Shown here: positions 60,176 to 64,000 of the stretch, piece after piece
Layout of the letters: each line of letters opens with the position of its first letter
Numbering within the stretch: position 1 is the stretch's first letter
Origin: DATLGB01 sp963740765
GTDB taxonomy: Bacteria > Actinomycetota > Thermoleophilia > Solirubrobacterales > Solirubrobacteraceae
Direction: 5' to 3'
Assembly (NCBI GenBank): GCA_963740765.1
Contig: CAVUFN010000016.1
Coordinates: forward strand, 124,001 to 188,000
Length of the DNA stretch: 64,000 bases
Position numbers and translations under genes: made by a program
The notes under the pieces: generated by a model
Database searches by the model: none
What the model was told of the DNA's origin: nothing
What the model saw: only the letters and a program-made list of their open reading frames with translations

Positions 60176-61382
60176 GGGTTCCGAGACGACGTGCTGACCT
60201 GCGCGGGCCGCTCGTCGAGCGTCACCTGGGTCGTCTCGCGCCGGCCGTTGCGCATGTAGGTGAGGGTCGCCTTGTCGCCGGGCTTGAGGTCACCGATGAT
60301 CGAGGACAGCCCGTCCGGGTCGGCGACCACCTTGCCGTTGATGGCGACGATGACGTCACCGCCCGAGCCGGTCAGCGAGTCCGCTGCGCGCAGCCCCGCC
60401 CGGTCGGCGGGACCACCCGGGGTGACCTGGCCGACGAGCGCGCCGACCGTCCCGTTGCTCGTCCCGCTGGTGGAGACGCCGAGGTAGGCGCGCTTGATGG
60501 TCTGACCCTTCTGCAGGCGCGGGACCACCTCTCGCACCGTGTCGGAGGGGATCGCGAAGCCGATGCCGACGCTGCCGTTGCTGCCTGCGGTGGCGATCTG
60601 GGCGTTGACGCCGATCACACGCCCGCGGTCGTCGAACAGCGGTCCGCCCGAGTTGCCCGGGTTGATGGGTGCGTCCGTCTGCAGGACGTTGTCGATGGTG
60701 AAGTTGTTGGGCGCCTGGATCGTGCGCTTGAGTCCGGAGATGATCCCCGCCGTCGCGGTCCGGTCGAGCCCCAGCGGGAAGCCGATGGCGACTGCGTTGT
60801 CGCCGACCTCGACGGTGGAGGAGTCCGCCAGCGTCAGCGGCTTGGACTTGGGCGGCACCTTCGACGCGTCGACGGACAGGACCGCGAGGTCACTGCTCGG
60901 ATCGGTTCCGAGCACCTTGGCGCTGACCGGCTGGGTGTGGTCGTCGAAGCGCACCTCCACCTGGTTGGCGTCCTCCACCACGTGGTCGTTGGTGACGATC
61001 GTCCCGCTGGCGACCACGAACCCGCTGCCGGTGCCGCCGCCCGACCCGGTCTTGACCTGGATCGAGACGACGCTCGAGCTGACGCGGTCGTAGATCTCGT
61101 TGATGGTCGTCCTCCCGGTCTTGGACTTGGAGACGGCCAGCGGCGCGACGGCGCGCTCGGTCTTCGGGGGTTGTCGTCGCGCAGCAGCGCGACGGCGGCG
61201 ATGACGATCAGCGCCGCGAGGATGCCCGCGAGGCCGGCCCAGGCGAGGAGGACGCGCCAGCGGCGCCTGGGCTTCTCGGGCGGAGGCGGCGCAGGCGACT
61301 CTGGCTGTGCCGGTCGCGCGGGGGTGTGCAGCCACTCGTAACTGGCGCCGTTGCGCTGCTCCTGATCGGTCCAGAGGCCCAT
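60172..61382 (-). CDS. HtrA/DegP-like serine protease with PDZ domain, apparent frameshift near 61166-61170
   Basis: Two frames together make one good protein of about 403 residues. From ATG 61382, 71 codons encode a proline-rich cytosolic start and a membrane helix (LLAWAGLAGILAALIVIAAV). At a run of five C (minus strand, 61170-61166) the coding frame must step back by one base; the rest encodes the protease (His in IVTNDHVVEDA, Asp in DPSSDLAVLSV, Ser in NPGNSGGPLF) and a PDZ domain (about 300-390). All catalytic residues are intact, so a one-base sequencing or assembly loss is the simplest reading; a recent mutation or slippage is possible. Confidence 0.82.
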
Positions 61383-62602
61383 CGCCCAGTCACGGTATGC
61401 CTTCTTTTGTCGCCTTTCCCTAAAGCGCGCCTGTGAGAAAGCTGAGCGAGTGCGGCGGCGAGGAGCGCGGCCGCGCCACCGAGCACCAGCCCGGCCCGCG
61501 GGCCGCGCGTCTCGGCGAGCCAGCCGGCGATGGGCGCCCCGATCGGCGTCGAACCGATGAAGACGACGGAGTACAGCGCCATGACACGCCCGCGCAGGTC
61601 CGGCGGGGCGGCGAGCTGCAGGCTCGAGTTGACCCCTGCCGCGAAGGTGACGCTGGCCGCGCCGAGGGGGACGAGGACGGCGACCTGGAGCGCGAGGGTG
61701 GGCGCGGCGGCCGCCGCCAGCTCGGCCGCCCCGAACGCGGTGGCGGCGACGACGAGCAGCCGGGTGGACACGCGCCCGCGCACCCCGCTGAGCAGGGCGC
61801 CCGCGACGGAGCCGACGCCCATCGCGCTCGTCAGCAGCGCGTAGGTCGTCGCCGTCCCGTCCCAGGTCGTGTGCGCGAGCAGCGGCAGCAGCACCTGGAA
61901 GTTGAAGCTCAGCGTCCCGACGAGGACCATCATCGCCAGCGGGGTGCGCAGCTCCGGCCGCGCCCAGACGACGCGGGCGGCCTCCCGGATCTGGCCCCGC
62001 GCCCGGGCGGCGCGACGCGGCGTGCGCAGCGCCGCGGTGTCCATGCCGCGCACGGCGATGAACATGGCGGCGAAGGACGCGGCGTTGAGGACGAAGCACG
62101 GCCCCACGCCGGCGACGGCGATCAGGCCGCCCGCCACCGCCGGCCCGGCGATGCGGGCGCTGTGGACGATGACGCTGTTGAGGCCGACCGCGTTGACGAC
62201 CCGCTCGGTCCCGACGATCTCGCTGACGAACGACTGGCGCGCCGGGTTGTCGAAGGCGGTGACCAGCCCGCGGAAGAAGACCAGGGCATAGACCGCGCCG
62301 ATGCTCGCGCCGCCGGTGACGGTGAGGGCGAACAGCGTCAGCGGCGCGAGCATGGCCAGCGGCTGCGTGATCAGCAGCAGCGCGCGCTTGTCGACGCGAT
62401 CGGCCACGACGCCGCCGTAGGCGCCGAGCAGGAGCATGGGGAGGAACTGCAGCGCGGCCGTCAGGCCGACGGAGACGCCCGAGCCGGTGAGCTGCACGAC
62501 CAGCCACATCTCGGCGACGATCTGCATCCAGTTGCCGGTGAGGGAGACGACCTGGCCGGCGAAGAAGCGCCGGTAGTTCGGGATGGCGAGGGTCTGCCTC
62601 AG
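61208..62602 (-). CDS. MFS exporter (enterobactin exporter EntS-like group)
   Basis: A major-facilitator transporter of about 390-464 residues with twelve helices; FAGQVVSLTGNWMQIVAEMWLV, broken in GQVVSLTGNWMQ, and GAYGGVVADRVDKR near 65-78 mark the first half, DLRGRVMALYSVVFIG the second. It probably exports a toxic compound under MarR control. The only sensible start is CTG at 62600-62602 (LRQTLAIPNYRRFF), overlapping the MarR stop as CTGA. The C-terminus is doubtful: after about 61440 the frame runs 175 nt into the HtrA gene with non-MFS sequence, which again hints at a small indel in this region. Confidence 0.85.
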   Translation of the reverse strand: MRQTLAIPNYRRFFAGQVVSLTGNWMQIVAEMWLVVQLTGSGVSVGLTAALQFLPMLLLGAYGGVVADRVDKRALLLITQPLAMLAPLTLFALTVTGGASIGAVYALVFFRGLVTAFDNPARQSFVSEIVGTERVVNAVGLNSVIVHSARIAGPAVAGGLIAVAGVGPCFVLNAASFAAMFIAVRGMDTAALRTPRRAARARGQIREAARVVWARPELRTPLAMMVLVGTLSFNFQVLLPLLAHTTWDGTATTYALLTSAMGVGSVAGALLSGVRGRVSTRLLVVAATAFGAAELAAAAAPTLALQVAVLVPLGAASVTFAAGVNSSLQLAAPPDLRGRVMALYSVVFIGSTPIGAPIAGWLAETRGPRAGLVLGGAAALLAAALAQLSHRRALGKGDKRRHTVTGRWASGPIRSSATAPVTSGCTPPRDRHSQSRLRRLRPRSPGAAGASSSPGPASRASSRR

Positions 62603-63012
62603 AGCAACTCCTCCAGGAGGGTCGCCGCGCGGGCGAGGGTCTCCTGGTCCTCCGCGTCCATCGCCTCCAGCCGAGTGGCCAGGTACGCATCCTTCTTCGA
62701 CCTGGCTTCGCGAAGGAGGCGTTCTCCTTCTGCACTGATGGAGATGAGGGTCGAGCGCTTGTCGATCGGCGCCTCGGTGCGGTGGACGAGCCCGTCCGCT
62801 TCGAGCCTCGCGACGAGCTTGGTCGCGTTCGGGCGCTGGACCCGCTCGCGTCCGGCCAGCTCGGACGGCATCAGGGGGCCGTGACGCTCGATCGTCGCGA
62901 GCGCCGCCATCGTCGACGGCGTGAGGCCGCTGTGCGCCTCTTGTCGCAACCGTCGCGCCAGCCGCGCGACGGCGAGCCGGAGCTGGCTGGCCTGCTCGGA
63001 GATAGTTTCCAC
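62599..63012 (-). CDS. MarR-family regulator
   Basis: A 137-residue winged-helix repressor (LTPSTMAALATIERHGPLMP, broken by LATIERHG; recognition helix in RPNATKLVARLEADGLV; wing EAPIDKRSTLISISAEG). It is coupled to the MFS exporter by a CTGA overlap and divergent from the AbrB-type gene, so it most likely represses the exporter and itself. GTG start at 63010-63012, 8 nt after TAAGGT (63026-63021). Confidence 0.93.
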   Translation of the reverse strand: METISEQASQLRLAVARLARRLRQEAHSGLTPSTMAALATIERHGPLMPSELAGRERVQRPNATKLVARLEADGLVHRTEAPIDKRSTLISISAEGERLLREARSKKDAYLATRLEAMDAEDQETLARAATLLEELL

Positions 63013-63023
63013 GGGTACTTACC

Positions 63024-63039
63024 TTAGCAAACCACCTAA
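63024..63039. promoter_or_regulatory. Candidate MarR operator between divergent promoters
   Basis: TTAG-N8-CTAA overlaps the marR -10 box (TAAGGT, 63026-63021) at one end and the plus-strand -10 box (TAACCT, 63037-63042) at the other, so one bound dimer could control both directions. Confidence 0.4.
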
Positions 63040-63051
63040 CCTGCACGGCTC

Positions 63052-64000
63052 ATGCACCTCACAGGTGTCAAAGACGTGACGCTCCGGTGGACCGGACTCG
63101 TCGGCGCCACGATCGCCGGGGGCTGGCTGCTCGATCGCGCCGGGTTGCCGTCGGCCTACCTCTTCGCCGCCCTCGTCACCGGACTCACGGCGGCGCTGGC
63201 GCTGAAGGAAGCACCAACCGTCCCCGCGCCCGCCTTCACCGCCGCCCAGGCCGTCACCGGCGTCGTCCTCGGCGCGTACCTGAAGACGTCGTCCCTCGAA
63301 GCAGCGGCGGACGCGTGGCTGCCGGTGACGCTCGTGTCGGCGGGGACGCTGGCGATCTGCCTCACCGCCGGCGGCGCGCTCGCCCGCTACGCGCACGTCG
63401 ACCGGCCCACGGCGGTCCTCGGGATGATCGCCGGGGGCGCCTCGGGCATCACCGCGATGGCCCGCGAGCTCGGCGGCGACGACCGGCTCGTCGCGTTCAT
63501 GCAGTACCTGCGCGTCCTGATCGTGGTGCTGCTCACACCACTGATCGCGGGACTCGCGTTCGGCCACGATGCCGCCGGGGCGGCCCCATCCCGCCCCCTC
63601 TTCGGTGATCTGCAGGACTGGGTGCTGTCGGCCCTGATCGCGCCACTGGGCGTGGTCGTCGGCCGGGCACTGCGCATCCCGGTCGCGGTGCTCCTCGGGC
63701 CGCTGGCGCTGGCGGGTGCCGTGGCCCTGACGCACCCGTTCGGGCGCTTCGCCGTCCCCGAACTGCTCCAGGAGGCGGCGTTCATCGGCATCGGCCTCCA
63801 GGTCGGTCTGCGCTTCACGAGCGAAGCGGTCCGCGAGGTGGGGCGGCTGCTCGGGCCGGTGCTGCTGGCCATCGCCGGCCTGATCGTGGCCTGCTTCGGG
63901 CTGGCCGCGCTGCTCGCGGCGACCACCGACATCACGCTCCTGGACGCCTACCTCGCCACCACCCCGGGCGGCCTCTACGCCGTGCTCGCCGCCGCGTTCG
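63052..64000 (+). CDS. AbrB-family membrane protein (duplicated AbrB domains), cut by window edge
   Basis: 316 codons are visible of a multi-helix membrane protein of the AbrB/ammonia-monooxygenase-like family (TIGR03082-type duplication). Typical phrases are GGWLLDRAGLPSAYLFAAL near 21-39, AVLGMIAGGASGITAMAREL in the first half, ending MARELGGDD, and the repeat ATTPGGLYAVLAAAF at the edge. The family is thought to be transport-related; substrates are not settled. ATG at 63052, 9 nt after TAACCT. It shares its control region with the MarR gene. The stop codon lies beyond the window. Confidence 0.88.
   Translation, partial: MHLTGVKDVTLRWTGLVGATIAGGWLLDRAGLPSAYLFAALVTGLTAALALKEAPTVPAPAFTAAQAVTGVVLGAYLKTSSLEAAADAWLPVTLVSAGTLAICLTAGGALARYAHVDRPTAVLGMIAGGASGITAMARELGGDDRLVAFMQYLRVLIVVLLTPLIAGLAFGHDAAGAAPSRPLFGDLQDWVLSALIAPLGVVVGRALRIPVAVLLGPLALAGAVALTHPFGRFAVPELLQEAAFIGIGLQVGLRFTSEAVREVGRLLGPVLLAIAGLIVACFGLAALLAATTDITLLDAYLATTPGGLYAVLAAAF

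Overview
This 64 kb window is a very GC-rich bacterial chromosome segment packed with protein genes. I see no rRNA, tRNA, CRISPR array, insertion sequence or phage gene, and no gene-free stretch longer than 300 bases. Gene content points to an actinobacterium: a SUF cluster with SufU, the GlgE alpha-glucan pathway, WS/DGAT, MoxR/DUF58 genes, many GTG starts and many apparently leaderless genes. The protein style suggests Thermoleophilia (Solirubrobacter/Conexibacter-like). That placement is inference.

Layout. 1-4066: Fe-S assembly operon on the minus strand (rrf2-sufC-sufS-glutaredoxin-like-sufU-Rieske-sufB, the last cut by the window edge). 4192-7833: an SRAP-domain protein, a secreted beta-propeller, a histidine phosphatase and an M14 peptidase/amidase fusion. 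7843-14268: an FAD amine oxidase, a tocopherol-cyclase-like protein, a secreted protein, a cupin, an esterase, then an MPBQ-methyltransferase-like gene and a homogentisate-prenyltransferase-like UbiA gene. Together these resemble part of a vitamin E or plastoquinone-type pathway, which would be surprising in a non-photosynthetic bacterium. 14275-15722: two lineage-type hypotheticals. 15663-22616: operon treZ-treX-treY-glycosyltransferase. 22641-28146: MOSC protein, a LiaFSR/PspC-type envelope-stress cluster, an ankyrin protein and an RTX-like secreted protein. 28233-38298: glgB, a REC protein, an ABC permease, mak-treS-glgE and the divergent malQ. Both halves together give TreYZ trehalose synthesis plus the complete TreS-Mak-GlgE-GlgB route.

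38295-48343: SGNH hydrolase, hexapeptide acyltransferase, a small paralogue of the 15444 gene, a membrane HD-GYP protein, an MMPL exporter, an aldo/keto reductase with an Lrp regulator and a divergent EamA exporter, a sigma-like membrane protein, a methyltransferase and a cytochrome c lipoprotein. 48348-57408: WS/DGAT, a GAF-kinase-ASCH fusion, and a moxR-DUF58-VWA-hypothetical-M14 run. 57491-64000: alkB-tetR, a second VWA protein, an HtrA protease carrying an apparent frameshift, an MFS exporter with its MarR regulator, and an AbrB-family membrane protein cut by the window edge.

A recurring architecture runs through the window. A TAnnnT-type -10 box lies 6-8 nt before the start codon of about sixteen genes, and downstream genes are coupled by 4-nt ATGA, GTGA or, in three places, CTGA overlaps.
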